Shown: positions 26,325 to 36,661, counted from the stretch's first letter. The stretch is DNA of 64,000 nucleotides from Piscinibacter gummiphilus (GCF_032681285.1 NZ_CP136336.1:1909001-1973000), one strand, 5' to 3'. Program-made: numbers and translations. Notes: generated from the letters alone by a model not told the origin.

Positions 26325-27035
26325 CTAGAACAGCTCGTCCTGCGGTGGCGGCGGTGGGGCAGTCTTCACGCCGCGCGCCAGCGGCGCCGCTTCGATCTTC
26401 AGCGGCCCCATCCACAGCTTGAAGAACTGCGGCGCCTCGTCCACCGTGCAAGTCAGCCAACGCATGTAGTCCTCGGGCGCGAGGACCACGACCATGCGCT
26501 TTTCCTCGCCCGGCTCGTGAAAGAGTTGCATCACCGGGTGGCCGTCCGCATTCACGGTCAACATGGCGAACGTGAACACCTCTCGACCGTCATCGCCGCG
26601 CCAGCGGCTATAGATGCCGGCGATGCCCATGGGCACGTCCCCCTCCTGGGCGATGCGCCAGCGCTCCGACTTGCCAGGCTTCCCGGCCGCGCCGAAATAG
26701 CGCGGCTCATAGATCGCCTCAGCAGGAACGATGCAGCGCTGCCCATTCGCCCACGCCCTCTTGAAGCTGGTGAGGGCATGGACGGTCTCGCTGCGCGCGT
26801 TGTAGGTCCTGCGTCCGTACTTGACCTCGGCCCACGGGCCGGGGCGCAGCCCAAATGCACCTTGCTCGGCGACCATGGCGGGCCTGCCGCCTTCCTGGCC
26901 CTCGACCTGCAAACGGATGAAAGGCGCTTCCCCGAGGGGGAACACGTCGCGCTCATGCAGGTTCGCCGGGATCTCCACCCCGAAGAACGTCAGCATCCGA
27001 TCCATCCGCGTGACCGGGCGGTAGTTCGAGCACAT
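26325..27035 (-). CDS. SOS response-associated peptidase (YedK/HMCES, SRAP domain)
   Basis: 236-aa SRAP protein. Cys2, which becomes the N-terminal residue after Met removal and cross-links to abasic sites in single-stranded DNA, is present (MCSNYRP). The NARSET and the HPVMQLFHEPG segment carry the other active-site residues (Asn, Glu, His). The role is shielding abasic sites during replication; it may also remove its own leader. Monocistronic. Confidence 0.95.
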   Translation of the reverse strand: MCSNYRPVTRMDRMLTFFGVEIPANLHERDVFPLGEAPFIRLQVEGQEGGRPAMVAEQGAFGLRPGPWAEVKYGRRTYNARSETVHALTSFKRAWANGQRCIVPAEAIYEPRYFGAAGKPGKSERWRIAQEGDVPMGIAGIYSRWRGDDGREVFTFAMLTVNADGHPVMQLFHEPGEEKRMVVVLAPEDYMRWLTCTVDEAPQFFKLWMGPLKIEAAPLARGVKTAPPPPPQDELF

Positions 27036-27110
27036 CCGATAACTCTAGCCCGTCGGCAAAAAAACCCGAGGAGCTCGTGAGGTGAGCCAGTTCGGCGCTA
27101 GGGTAGCGCC

Positions 27111-27338
27111 ATGGGCAACCCGAACAGAACTCAGCAGAACGGCCCCTGCAGGACCTGCAACGCCAACGGCGGGCTATGGCATGGCGAGCCGAACACCGTG
27201 AACTGCATGCGGCCGATGGACAGCCACCGGCACGTGATGCGGGGCGATCAGGCCACGCGCTGGACGAACCCCTGTTGGCAGCCGGTCACGCAGCCGCTGC
27301 CGCTGGACGCGGTGTTGGAGCTGGTGCGGCGCTGCTAG
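27111..27338 (+). CDS. Small Cys-rich hypothetical protein
   Basis: 75-aa open frame filling the gap between the SRAP gene and MerR gene. It has PCRTC and further Cys residues near 32, 55 and the C-terminus, plus several Trp and His, which could bind a metal. The start has only a weak RBS. No relative recognised; the coding status rests on the frame, the neat fit in the gap and the amino-acid make-up. Confidence 0.4.
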   Translation: MGNPNRTQQNGPCRTCNANGGLWHGEPNTVNCMRPMDSHRHVMRGDQATRWTNPCWQPVTQPLPLDAVLELVRRC

Positions 27339-27346
27339 CCCCCGCG

Positions 27347-27802
27347 CTATCTCGCGCAGCAACCGCCCGCCGCAGAAGCAGCGCCCTCGTGTGCCGCGCC
27401 CAGGTCTTCGAGGATCGTGCAGTCGATCGCCGGCCCGCCGGCGCATGCCGATTCGCAGGTGCAGACGAAGGCACTGAGGCTGGCCTCCAGGGCCTGCAGC
27501 TCGGCGAGGCGGCTGCGCAGCTGCGCGAGGTGGAGGGCCGCGATGTCGCGCACCTCGTCGCAAGGCCGGTCGGGTTGATCGACGAGGCCGACCAGCTCGC
27601 GCACCTGGTCGATCGAAAAGCCGAAGTCGCGGCATCGGCGGATGAACGTGAGGCGGCGAATGGTCCGCTCGTCGTAGTGCCGCTGGCCTGCGTCGGTGCG
27701 GTGGGCCGGGGGCAGCAGGCCGATCTCTTCGTAGTAGCGGATGGTCGGCACGGTGCAGCCGGTCTGGCGGGCGACGAGGCCGATGGAGAGTCTTGCGTTC
27801 AT
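27347..27802 (-). CDS. MerR family metal-responsive regulator
   Basis: 151-aa MerR-type activator. The HTH covers residues 1-70 (SIGLVARQTGCTVPTIRYYE, then EIGLLPPAHRT), followed by a long dimer helix. Metal-type Cys are at about 81 (PCDEV) and in the C-terminal loop (CTCESACAGGPAIDC), the arrangement seen in ZntR/CadR/PbrR. An extra GGCCAR tail adds two Cys. It lies 13 bp behind the Cys-rich membrane protein gene on the same strand and is probably autoregulated through the site at 28167-28197. Confidence 0.92.
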   Translation of the reverse strand: MNARLSIGLVARQTGCTVPTIRYYEEIGLLPPAHRTDAGQRHYDERTIRRLTFIRRCRDFGFSIDQVRELVGLVDQPDRPCDEVRDIAALHLAQLRSRLAELQALEASLSAFVCTCESACAGGPAIDCTILEDLGAAHEGAASAAGGCCAR

Positions 27803-27815
27803 CGCGCCATCCTAA

Positions 27816-28127
27816 TCACCCGCAACGGCCGGGCGGGCAGGCGCAAGCCTTGCGGCCCGGCTGCTCGTCGACCGGCAGCGCACACGCAGGCGCGGTGAGC
27901 CGCGTCTTGCGCCTTCGCCAGAGCACCGCGGCCGCACCCAACGCCGCCAGGCCGAGCAGGGCGAATGCCAGCGGCAGCAACTCGTCGGCGCAGGCGAGCA
28001 GTGCCGACCCCACTGCGGCGAGGCTCGCGGAGCCTGCCGCCAGCGTGGCAGCCCCTCCGAGAAGTGGCACCGCACAGCAGGCGGCGCAAGCGGCTCCCAC
28101 GCCGAGCGCGGCTTTCCAAGATTTCAT
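27816..28127 (-). CDS. Small Cys-rich membrane protein (MerT/MerF-like)
   Basis: 103-aa protein from ATG 28127. The first membrane helix holds CAACCAVP, a vicinal Cys pair like those in MerT/MerF/MerC mercury uptake proteins. A second and probably third hydrophobic segment follow, and the cytoplasmic tail ends with ACACPPGRC. It is the first gene after a MerR-type promoter and is followed by the MerR regulator, so a thiol-binding metal or metalloid is the likely substrate. The family is not certain. Confidence 0.65.
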   Translation of the reverse strand: MKSWKAALGVGAACAACCAVPLLGGAATLAAGSASLAAVGSALLACADELLPLAFALLGLAALGAAAVLWRRRKTRLTAPACALPVDEQPGRKACACPPGRCG

Positions 28128-28166
28128 GTCGTGTTTCCGAAGCCTGGGCACAACGCCCACGCCGCC

Positions 28167-28197
28167 ACGGTAGGACCTCAAGCCACTTGAGGGTCAA
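28167..28197 (-). promoter_or_regulatory. MerR-type promoter/operator with 19-bp spacer
   Basis: On the minus strand, -35 TTGACC (28192-28197) and a weak -10 TACCGT (28167-28172) are separated by 19 bp. The spacer contains CCTCAAG-N3-CTTGAGG (28176-28192), a perfect 7-bp dyad. An over-long spacer with a centred dyad is the hallmark of MerR-activated promoters. It points at the Cys-rich membrane protein and MerR genes. Confidence 0.7.
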
Positions 28198-28247
28198 GCG
28201 TTGATCTGTGTCAGACGGGCGCACCGCACCCGCCCCACACTGCGCAC

Positions 28248-29615
28248 ATGAAGCTCACATTCCTTGGCGGCACCGGCACCGTGACCGGCTCGAAGTACCT
28301 GCTCGAACACGGCGGCCGCAAGCTGATGATTGACTGCGGCCTGTTCCAGGGTCTCAAGCAGCTGCGGCTGCGCAACTGGGAGGCGCTGCCGGTGGACCCG
28401 TCGACGGTCGATGCGGTCGTGCTGACGCATGCGCACCTCGACCACAGCGGCTTTCTGCCGCGCTTTTGCGAGGGCGGGTTCTCAGGCCCGGTGTACACGA
28501 GCCAGGCCACGCGCGAGCTGTGCGGTCTCCTGCTGCCCGATTCCGGCCGCCTGCTGGAAGAAGAAGCCGAGTACGCCAACCGGCACGGCTTTTCCAAGCA
28601 CCACCCGGCCTTGCCGCTCTACACCGAAGAGCAGGCCCGGCGGGCGCTCGCGGCCTTGCGCACGGTGGCGCTTGGCCAGCCCTTCGAGCCCATTCCCGGC
28701 GTGCAGGTGAGCCTGCGCAAGGCGGGCCACCTGCTCGGTGCGGCGAGCGTGCATGTCGCGTGGGGCGGCCGCTCCATCCTCTTCTCGGGCGACCTCGGGC
28801 GCCAGGCCGATCTGCTGATGTTTCCGCCCGACGCGCCCACCCCCTGCGACTGGCTGGTGATGGAGTCGACCTACGGCGACCGCAGCCATGTCGAGACCGA
28901 TGCGCTGGAGTTGCTGGCCGACGTGATCAACCGCACGGCCGCGCGTGGCGGCGTGGTCGTGGTGCCGTCGTTCGCGGTGGGGCGCGCGCAGGCGCTCATG
29001 TACGCGCTTCACCTGCTGCGCGAGCAGCACCGCATCCCCGACATCCCGGTGTTCCTCAACAGCCCGATGGCGACCGACGCCACGCGCATCTACGAGGCGC
29101 ACCATGCCGAACACCGGCTGACCGCCGAGCAGTGCGAAGCCCTGCGCCGCACGACCCGCATCGTCACCAGCGTCGACGAGTCGAAGCGCCTCAACACCCT
29201 GCGCATGCCGGCTGTGATCATCTCGGCCAGCGGCATGGCTTCGGGCGGGCGCGTGCTGCACCACCTGAAGGCCTATGCGCCCGACCGGCGCAACAGCATC
29301 GTCTTCGCCGGCTACCAGGCGGCCGGCACGCGTGGCGCTGCGATGGTGGCGGGCGCCGAGACGGTGAAGATCCACGGGCAGCATGTGCCGGTGCGTGCCG
29401 AGGTGGCATGCATCGATTCGATGTCGGCTCACGCCGACCGCAAGGAGCTGCTCGACTGGGCCGCTGCGCTGCCGCGGGCGCCGCGCCATGTGTTCGTGAC
29501 GCACGGCGAGCCGGTGGCCGCCGACGCGCTGCGCCAGGCGCTCGAAGAGCGCCCGGGGTGGACGTGCTCGGTGCCCGAATACCGCGATTGCGTCGACCTC
29601 GACGCGCCGGCGTAA
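28248..29615 (+). CDS. MBL-fold beta-CASP RNA metallo-hydrolase
   Basis: 455-aa nuclease-type metallo-beta-lactamase. The zinc motif HAHLDHSG is at about residues 64-71, GHLLGAA with the next His near 162, Asp in FSGDLGR near 182. Beta-CASP motifs follow, including ESTYGD, VPSFAVGRAQ and the C-terminal MSAHAD and THGEP. Family members process or degrade RNA (CPSF-73/RNase J relatives). Divergent from the MerR-controlled genes. Confidence 0.92.
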   Translation: MKLTFLGGTGTVTGSKYLLEHGGRKLMIDCGLFQGLKQLRLRNWEALPVDPSTVDAVVLTHAHLDHSGFLPRFCEGGFSGPVYTSQATRELCGLLLPDSGRLLEEEAEYANRHGFSKHHPALPLYTEEQARRALAALRTVALGQPFEPIPGVQVSLRKAGHLLGAASVHVAWGGRSILFSGDLGRQADLLMFPPDAPTPCDWLVMESTYGDRSHVETDALELLADVINRTAARGGVVVVPSFAVGRAQALMYALHLLREQHRIPDIPVFLNSPMATDATRIYEAHHAEHRLTAEQCEALRRTTRIVTSVDESKRLNTLRMPAVIISASGMASGGRVLHHLKAYAPDRRNSIVFAGYQAAGTRGAAMVAGAETVKIHGQHVPVRAEVACIDSMSAHADRKELLDWAAALPRAPRHVFVTHGEPVAADALRQALEERPGWTCSVPEYRDCVDLDAPA

Positions 29616-29618
29616 GGC

Positions 29619-29699
29619 TCAGCGCGCGAGGTGGCCGCCCTCCACCGTGAAGTACGCCCCGCTGCAGAACGTGGAGGCAGCACAGGCGGCCTGGCGGGC
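29619..29699 (-). pseudogene. C-terminal remnant of an SDR gene
   Basis: Read on the minus strand, this gap encodes ASTFCSGAYFTVEGGHLAR followed by TGA at 29619-29621. GAYFTV-D/E-GG is the conserved end of short-chain dehydrogenases. Upstream of about 27 codons the match stops, where the HlyD gene ends (29701). No start or catalytic part remains, so it is a deletion remnant. Confidence 0.65.
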
Positions 29700-29700
29700 G

Positions 29701-30921
29701 TCACACCGAGCGGGCCTTGACCCGGGCGCCGTCCTTCAGGCCTGCGGGTGGGTAGACGATCACCGTGGCGCCGGGGTCCACGCCTTGCGGCACCCAGGCC
29801 ATGCTGCCGTTGCGCGCGCCGACCTTCACCCGCAGCAGTCGCGCGTGGCCGTTGTCGAGGCGGAAGACGCCGAAGTCGGCATCGCCGGGCCCTTCGGAGT
29901 CCGGCAGCGGGAAGACGGCACTGGCCGGCAGCTGCACCGCCTTGTCGAGCGCGAGCGTCACCACGCGCACGCTCACACGGTAGCCATCGCCGAGGCTTGC
30001 CCAGCGGGCTGCGGGGCTCGTGATGTCGATCAGCACCTTCACGCGCTGCTCTTCCACGCCGAGCGCCGAGACCTTGGTGAAGCCCGCGGGCTCCACGCGC
30101 CGCACGGTGCCATCGAGTGCGCCCGTGCCGCCCCAGCGCTCCACGAGCACCTGCGCGCCCGGCTGGATGCGCAGGGCGTCGGTGGTCAGCAGTTCGGCCA
30201 CGATCTCCTGCTGCGAGGTGTCGCCCAGCTCCAGGAGCGGCGCACCCAGCGCCACCGCACCTTCGCTCACTTGCGCCACCCGCAGCACGCGGCCGGCCAC
30301 CGGCGCGCGCAGGTCGAACGCGCGCCCGTTCTGCTGCGGGCCGCGCACCACGCGCAGCGCGTTGCCGGCCTGCTCGACCTCGTGGTTCGCCACCTGCTGC
30401 TCCTGCAGGGCGGCGTCGAGTTCCTTCTGCGCGGCTTCGGCGGCCAGGCGGGTGACTTCGAGCTTGGTGAGCGACACGAAGCCCTGCGTGGCCAGCTGCT
30501 CGGTGCGCGCCGCTTCGCTGAGCGCCTGCTTGAGGCCGATGCGCGCACCGTCGGCCCGCGCGCGTGCCCGCTGCACCTGCGCGAGCGCAATGCCCAGTCG
30601 TGCCTGCAGGTCGCGCTGCGTGCGGTCGTCGAGCATGGGCGAGAGCACGGGCACGATTTGTGCCACCACCGCGCCGGCTTCGACGCGGTCGCCTTCGCGC
30701 AGGCGCATGCGAAGCAGCTGCCCGGCGAGGGGTGCAGCCACCACGTAACGCTCGCGCACGCGCGTCTTGCCGTCTTCGTCGATCGTGGCCTTGAAAGCGG
30801 CTTGCGTGACCGTCGCCACCTCGACCTCGAGCGGCCTCGGCGCAAACGCCCACACCACCAACCCCAAAGCCACTGCGGCGCCGCCGCCGGCCACCGCCCA
30901 TGTCGATCGTTTCATCGTCAT
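29701..30921 (-). CDS. HlyD/MacA-type periplasmic adaptor of an efflux ABC system
   Basis: 406-aa membrane fusion protein. One N-terminal transmembrane helix (VALGLVVWAFAP) is followed by a biotinyl-like half (VVAAPLAGQLLRMRLREGDR), a coiled-coil hairpin of about 100 residues, the second lipoyl half (FDLRAPVAGRVLRV) and beta-barrel. The start at ATG 30921 overlaps the permease stop (ATGA). It should link the FtsX-type permease to an outer-membrane channel encoded elsewhere. Confidence 0.9.
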   Translation of the reverse strand: MTMKRSTWAVAGGGAAVALGLVVWAFAPRPLEVEVATVTQAAFKATIDEDGKTRVRERYVVAAPLAGQLLRMRLREGDRVEAGAVVAQIVPVLSPMLDDRTQRDLQARLGIALAQVQRARARADGARIGLKQALSEAARTEQLATQGFVSLTKLEVTRLAAEAAQKELDAALQEQQVANHEVEQAGNALRVVRGPQQNGRAFDLRAPVAGRVLRVAQVSEGAVALGAPLLELGDTSQQEIVAELLTTDALRIQPGAQVLVERWGGTGALDGTVRRVEPAGFTKVSALGVEEQRVKVLIDITSPAARWASLGDGYRVSVRVVTLALDKAVQLPASAVFPLPDSEGPGDADFGVFRLDNGHARLLRVKVGARNGSMAWVPQGVDPGATVIVYPPAGLKDGARVKARSV

Positions 30922-33293
30922 TCCCTCGTCTTCAAGGCCGACACCATGTCGAGCCGGTCGATGCGCCGGCGCACGACCCATGCGCTCGCCAGGCCCGCCA
31001 CCACCACGCACAAGGCCGCCCACGCGTAGGTGCGCGCACGGATCACCACCGGAAAGAAGAACTGGTCGGACTTCAGCATCTCGCCGACCGCATGCGTGAG
31101 CGCCCAACCGAGCAGCATGCCCAGCGGCAGCGCGATCGCGATCACGAGCGCCAGCTCGCCCAGCAGCAGCGCCGACACTTCGGCGCGCGTGAAGCCGAGC
31201 ACACGCAGGCTGGCCATCTCCCAGGCGCGCTCGGCCAAGGCGATGCGCGCGTTGTTGTAGACCACCCCCACCGCGATGATGCTGGCGAAGATGGTGAGGA
31301 TGGTGCTCATGATGCGCACGTTGCGCGCGCTGATCTCCTGCATGTTGCGCAGCATCGTGGCCTTGCTCCAGGCCCCGGCGATGCGCGGCAGGCTCTTGCT
31401 GGCTTCCAGCACCGCCGACTCCGCGCCGCGGTCGATCGAGAGCACGAAGCCGGTCGACAGGTCGCTCTCGCCGAGCACGCGGTTGAGCGAGGGCCGGTCC
31501 ATGTAGGCGTTCAAGCCCATCATCTCGCGCACCGTGCCGGCCACCACGATGTCGAGCGTGCGGGTGCGGCCTTCGAGCACCTCCATGCGCACCGTGTCGC
31601 CTACGCGCAGGCCGAGCTTGTCGGCCAGCCTGTCGGTGAGGAGCAGGCCTCGCCCGTCGAGCAGGGCCTGCCGGCCGTCCACGTCGATCACGCGGTAGAG
31701 GTCGGGCCGCGGGGCATAGCCGCGGATCATGCTGCGCTCGCGCCGGTGGCCGTTCACGAACTCCACCTGCACGAAGCGCGACGTTTCCACCGCCCTCACG
31801 CCGGGCAGGCGCGCCACCTCCAGGCGCACGGCGTCGTCGACCGGCTCGGTCACCCACACGCTCACGTCGCCGCGCAGGCCGAGGGTGAACTGGGTGTCGA
31901 CCACCACCTCGATCGCATCGCGCAGGAAGTTGCCCATCACCACGATGGCCACGGCCGCTGCCACACCGCCGATCGACAGCGCCGTGCGCAGAGGCCGGCG
32001 CTCCATGTTGCGCAGGATCATCCGCGGCCCCGGGCCCAAGGCGTGCAGGCCCAGCCGTTCGAGCAGCGTGGCGCGGTAGCGGCCGGGGGCGGGCGGGCGC
32101 ATGGCCTCGGCCGGTGCCAGCCGCACGGTCGCGAGGATGGCGTTGAGCGTGCCCGTCACCGCCGTGGCGACGGTGATGCCCACGCTCACCACCAGCAGCC
32201 AGGGCGCGATGCGGTGCTCGAAGCTCGGGAAGTGGAAGAACTCCGCATAGAGCCCGGTGAACATCGTGCCCAGGCGGTCGCCCACGGCAACGCCCAGCAG
32301 CAGCCCGAGCATCACGATCACGAGCACGAGTTTCAGGTAGTGCAGGGCGATGCTGCGGTCGGGGTAGCCGAGCGCCTTGAGCGCGGCGATCTGCTCGCGC
32401 TGCGTCGAGACCAGCCGCGACACCACCACGTTGAGCAGGAAGGCCGCCACCGCGAGGAAGATGACCGGCAGCACCGTGCCGAGCACCCGCTGCTCCTTGA
32501 TCTCGTTGTCGAGCATGGCGTGCGAGGTCTGGTGCACCCGGCCATGGGCCGGCTGCCCGCCATAGGGGGCGATGTGCCGCGAGAGCCCATCGATCACCAC
32601 CTGCTCCGAGGCGCCTGGGGCAAGCTTCACCGCGACGCGGTTGAAGGCGCCGCGCATGTCGTAGGCCGAGGCGAGCACGTCCTTGTCGAGCCAGAAGATG
32701 CCGAAGCCGCGCATGTCGGGCATGCCCCAGAGGCCGGCGAAGATGAACTCGGGCGAGAGCGCCGTGCCCACCACCACGAGCGCGCGGCGCCGCCCGTTGA
32801 TCTGCGCATACACGGCGGAGCCGGGTTGCAGCTGCCGGGCTTGCGCGAAGCCTTCGGACACCAGCACCTCGATGCTGCCGTCACCGCGCTGGCTGCCCGC
32901 GCCCTGCGGCCAGCGCCCGCGGCTGAGCGTCACCCGGTTCATGTGCTGCGCATGGCTGGCCTCCAGCCCGATGAGCTGGCCGATGATCGGGTCGACCAGG
33001 CCAGGGATCTCGACCCGCACCACCTGCTCGATGGTGGTCTGCACGTCGGCAATGCCCGGCACGTCGTCGCGCAGCACGCCGGCCAGCGACAGCGGCGCGC
33101 GCTTCATTCCCGCGAACACGTCGGCGAAGCGCCCGTCGGCGTAGAAGCGGTCGCGCGCCAGCGCCAGCGAGTCCACGGCCGAGAGGCTGGTGAGAAAGCC
33201 GCCGATGCCGCTGGCCACCACCAGCGCGATGGTCAGCGCCTGGCTCCACATGAGGCGCAGGTCGCGCAGCAGCTTGCGGTCGAGGGCTTTCAT
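30918..33293 (-). CDS. FtsX/MacB-like ABC permease
   Basis: 791-aa permease with an N-terminal transmembrane helix after residue 15, a periplasmic domain, a block of three helices near 270-400, a second periplasmic domain and a final three-helix block near 660-780: a duplicated FtsX (ABC3) arrangement. It lies between its ATPase (7 bp upstream) and the adaptor. Such systems export lipids, peptides or antibiotics, or transmit mechanical signals; the substrate is unknown. Confidence 0.9.
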   Translation of the reverse strand: MKALDRKLLRDLRLMWSQALTIALVVASGIGGFLTSLSAVDSLALARDRFYADGRFADVFAGMKRAPLSLAGVLRDDVPGIADVQTTIEQVVRVEIPGLVDPIIGQLIGLEASHAQHMNRVTLSRGRWPQGAGSQRGDGSIEVLVSEGFAQARQLQPGSAVYAQINGRRRALVVVGTALSPEFIFAGLWGMPDMRGFGIFWLDKDVLASAYDMRGAFNRVAVKLAPGASEQVVIDGLSRHIAPYGGQPAHGRVHQTSHAMLDNEIKEQRVLGTVLPVIFLAVAAFLLNVVVSRLVSTQREQIAALKALGYPDRSIALHYLKLVLVIVMLGLLLGVAVGDRLGTMFTGLYAEFFHFPSFEHRIAPWLLVVSVGITVATAVTGTLNAILATVRLAPAEAMRPPAPGRYRATLLERLGLHALGPGPRMILRNMERRPLRTALSIGGVAAAVAIVVMGNFLRDAIEVVVDTQFTLGLRGDVSVWVTEPVDDAVRLEVARLPGVRAVETSRFVQVEFVNGHRRERSMIRGYAPRPDLYRVIDVDGRQALLDGRGLLLTDRLADKLGLRVGDTVRMEVLEGRTRTLDIVVAGTVREMMGLNAYMDRPSLNRVLGESDLSTGFVLSIDRGAESAVLEASKSLPRIAGAWSKATMLRNMQEISARNVRIMSTILTIFASIIAVGVVYNNARIALAERAWEMASLRVLGFTRAEVSALLLGELALVIAIALPLGMLLGWALTHAVGEMLKSDQFFFPVVIRARTYAWAALCVVVAGLASAWVVRRRIDRLDMVSALKTRE

Positions 33294-33300
33294 CGCAGCG

Positions 33301-34035
<735 letters not shown>

Positions 34036-34089
34036 GGGGCGCTCCTGAAAATGGGACCCGACGAGCCTAAGGTGATGCGCTCAGGCGCC

Positions 34090-34105
34090 GTTGACGCATG
34101 TCAAC
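34090..34105. promoter_or_regulatory. Inverted repeat in divergent promoter region
   Basis: GTTGAC-N4-GTCAAC, a perfect 6-bp dyad, lies in the 103-bp gap between the efflux operon and the P-type ATPase gene, so it could control both. The binding protein is not known. Confidence 0.35.
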
Positions 34106-34138
34106 CGATCGGTGCGTGGGGTCTCACACAGTCTCGCC

Positions 34139-36661
34139 ATGACCCACACCGCTGCGCCCGCCAAGGCCCCGCCCGATGTCGACAGCGGCCCCGCCGGCCT
34201 GAGTGACGACGAGGCGCACGCGCGGCTGCTGCGCGACGGGCCGAACCGCCTGCCACCGCCCCGGCACCGCAGCCCGCTGGCCGTGGTGGCCTCGGTGGCG
34301 GCGCAGCCGATGGTGCTGCTGTTGCTCGCCTGCACGCTGCTGTACGGGCTGCTCGGTGAATTCTTCGATGCGGTGGCGCTCGGCGTGTCGATCTGTGCGG
34401 TGATCGGCATCTCGGCCTTCCAGGAGTTGCGCACCCAACGGGTGCTGGAAGCCCTGCACGACCTGGCCAGCCCGCGCAGCAGCGTGCTGCGCGGCGGGGT
34501 GGTGCGCCGCATTTCGAGCCAGGAGATTGTGGTGGGCGACCGGCTGCTGGTGGAGGAGGGCGACCGCCTCGCCTGCGATGCGGTGCTGCGCCAATCGCAC
34601 GGCCTGCGGGTCGACGAATCGCTGCTCACGGGCGAGTCGGTCCCGGTCGACAAGCACCCCGGCGATGCCGACGCCTGCCGGCTGAACGCGGGCACGCTCG
34701 TGGTGCAGGGCGATGGCGTGGCCGACGTCACCGCCACCGGGCCGCGCACCGCGCTCGGGCGCATCGGCGGGGCGATCGGTGCGGTCGCACCGCGTCAGAG
34801 CCGCTTGCATGCCGAACTCAAGCGCCTCGTGCAGGCGGTGGCCGTCGTGGCGCTCATCACCTGCGTGGTGGCCGCGATGCTCTTCGCCTGGCGCGACGGC
34901 TCCTGGTCGGCCGGCCTGCTGGTGGGCCTGACGCTCGCCATGTCCATCGTGCCGGAAGAGTTTGCGGTGGTGTGGACGGTGATGCTCGCGCTCGGCGCCT
35001 GGCGCCTCGCGCGGCAGCAGGTGCTGACGCGCCAGCCGCAGGCCATCGAGACCCTGGGCTCGACGACGGTGCTGTGCGTCGACAAGACCGGCACGCTCAC
35101 CTGCAACCAGATGGAAGTGGTGGGCGCGATGTCGTCGGCCGGCGAGGCCTGCGAGCGCCGGCCGGGCGATGCGCTTCCCGTGGCGCTCGCACCCCTGCTG
35201 CACGCGGCGGCGCTGGCGAGCGTGGCCGAAGGGCTCGAGCCGATGGACCGCGCCATCCTGCGCCTCGCGCCGCGCGACGCCGCAGACGCGCGCAAGGTGC
35301 TGCAGGCCCGCGAAGGCGTCGCGCCCGGCCGGCCTTACGTGCGGCAGTGCTGGGACCTCGGCGACGCGGGGCCGCTCTGGGTGGCGATCAAGGGCGCGCC
35401 CGAAGCGGTGTTCGAGCGCTGCGCCGACGTGCCCGAGGCGCTGCCGCGCCAGGTGCATGCCTGGGCGCAGCGCGGCATGCGCGTGATCGTCGTGGCCGGC
35501 GCACCCTGCCGCGATGCCTCGGCGCTGCCGGAGAAGGGCTACACCGTGCAGGGCGTGCTGGCCTTCCGCGACCCGCTGCGCGAGGACGTGCCCGCCACCT
35601 TGCGGGTGTGCCGCGAGGCCGGCGTGCGGGTGGTGATGATCACCGGCGATTCCGCCGCCACGGCCCTTGCGATCGCGCGCGACGCAGGCCTCGTGTCGGC
35701 GCACGACGAGCGTTCGGCCGCGCCCCCGGTGCTGACCGGCCGCGAGCTCGACCGGGCCAGCGAAGCGCAGCTCGAAGCCCTGGTGGCGCACGTGGCGGTG
35801 TACGCCCGCGTCACGCCGGTGCAGAAGCTGCGCATCGTGCAGGCCTTGCAGCGGCGCGGCGAGGTGGTCGCGATGACCGGTGACGGCGTGAACGATGGCC
35901 CGGCCCTGCGCGCGGCCGACGTCGGCGTGGCGATGGGGGGCCGCGGCACCGATGTCGCCCGCGAAGCCGCCGCGCTGGTGCTGCTCGACGACCGCTTCAC
36001 CTCGCTCGTCGACGCGGTGCGTGCAGGGCGGCGCATCTTCGGCAACCTGCAGAAGGCGATCGGCTACCTGCTGGCCGTGCACGTGCCCATCGTCGGGCTC
36101 TCGCTGCTGCCGCTCTTCGGCGGGCCCGTGCTGCTGCTGCCGCTTCACGTGGTGCTGTTCGAGCTGATCATCGACCCGGCGTGTTCGCTCGTCTTCGAGG
36201 CGGAGCCGGCGCCGAAACAGTCGATGCAGGTGCCGCCTCGCGCCGCCGCGGCCACGCTCGTGACCTGGCCGCTGGTCGCGCGGGCGCTGGCGGTCGGCGG
36301 GCTGGCCCTCGGCTTCGCGGCGGCCGTGCAATGGGCGGCACAGCGGGCCGGCGCGACCGACATGCAGTTGCGGCTGGCGGGGGTGGTGTCGGTGGTCATC
36401 GGCAACCTGGTCATGCTGCAGTGGTTCCGGTCGGGCGGCGGCGCGTCGCACCACGGCAACCGGGTCTTCCAGTGGCTGCTGCTCGGGGTGTGCGCGCTGG
36501 GCGCCGTGGTCGGGCTGGTGCCGCCGGTGGCCGCAGCCTTCGGCCTTCCGGTGTTGCCGGCCCTGCCGGTGCTGCTGACACTCGCCGCGCCGGTAGGGTG
36601 GGCCGGCTGGCGGCTGCTCGGGGCACATGCTTCAGGCAGCACGAGTCGCACCGCTTCGTGA
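34139..36661 (+). CDS. Cation-translocating P-type ATPase
   Basis: 840 aa from ATG 34139. Phosphorylation motif DKTGTLT with Asp315, the dephosphorylation loop LLTGESVPVDK near residue 160, membrane motif PEEFAV near 275, and TGDGVNDGPALRAADVGVAMG near 580. There is no N-terminal heavy-metal domain, and the membrane motif is PEEF rather than CPC, so a P2- or related type, perhaps for Ca2+, Mg2+ or other cations. Eight to ten helices. The ion cannot be fixed from the sequence. Confidence 0.92.
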   Translation: MTHTAAPAKAPPDVDSGPAGLSDDEAHARLLRDGPNRLPPPRHRSPLAVVASVAAQPMVLLLLACTLLYGLLGEFFDAVALGVSICAVIGISAFQELRTQRVLEALHDLASPRSSVLRGGVVRRISSQEIVVGDRLLVEEGDRLACDAVLRQSHGLRVDESLLTGESVPVDKHPGDADACRLNAGTLVVQGDGVADVTATGPRTALGRIGGAIGAVAPRQSRLHAELKRLVQAVAVVALITCVVAAMLFAWRDGSWSAGLLVGLTLAMSIVPEEFAVVWTVMLALGAWRLARQQVLTRQPQAIETLGSTTVLCVDKTGTLTCNQMEVVGAMSSAGEACERRPGDALPVALAPLLHAAALASVAEGLEPMDRAILRLAPRDAADARKVLQAREGVAPGRPYVRQCWDLGDAGPLWVAIKGAPEAVFERCADVPEALPRQVHAWAQRGMRVIVVAGAPCRDASALPEKGYTVQGVLAFRDPLREDVPATLRVCREAGVRVVMITGDSAATALAIARDAGLVSAHDERSAAPPVLTGRELDRASEAQLEALVAHVAVYARVTPVQKLRIVQALQRRGEVVAMTGDGVNDGPALRAADVGVAMGGRGTDVAREAAALVLLDDRFTSLVDAVRAGRRIFGNLQKAIGYLLAVHVPIVGLSLLPLFGGPVLLLPLHVVLFELIIDPACSLVFEAEPAPKQSMQVPPRAAAATLVTWPLVARALAVGGLALGFAAAVQWAAQRAGATDMQLRLAGVVSVVIGNLVMLQWFRSGGGASHHGNRVFQWLLLGVCALGAVVGLVPPVAAAFGLPVLPALPVLLTLAAPVGWAGWRLLGAHASGSTSRTAS

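Noticed and set aside
27174..27635. Minus-strand frame of 153 codons overlapping the MerR gene and the small Cys-rich gene
   Set aside because: Arg/Pro-rich, out of frame with the clear MerR protein.
28176..28192. SoxR operator, because CCTCAAG/CTTGAGG is also the soxS box core
   Set aside because: The neighbouring MerR lacks the SoxR iron-sulphur Cys cluster pattern and has a metal-type set; a metal response is favoured.
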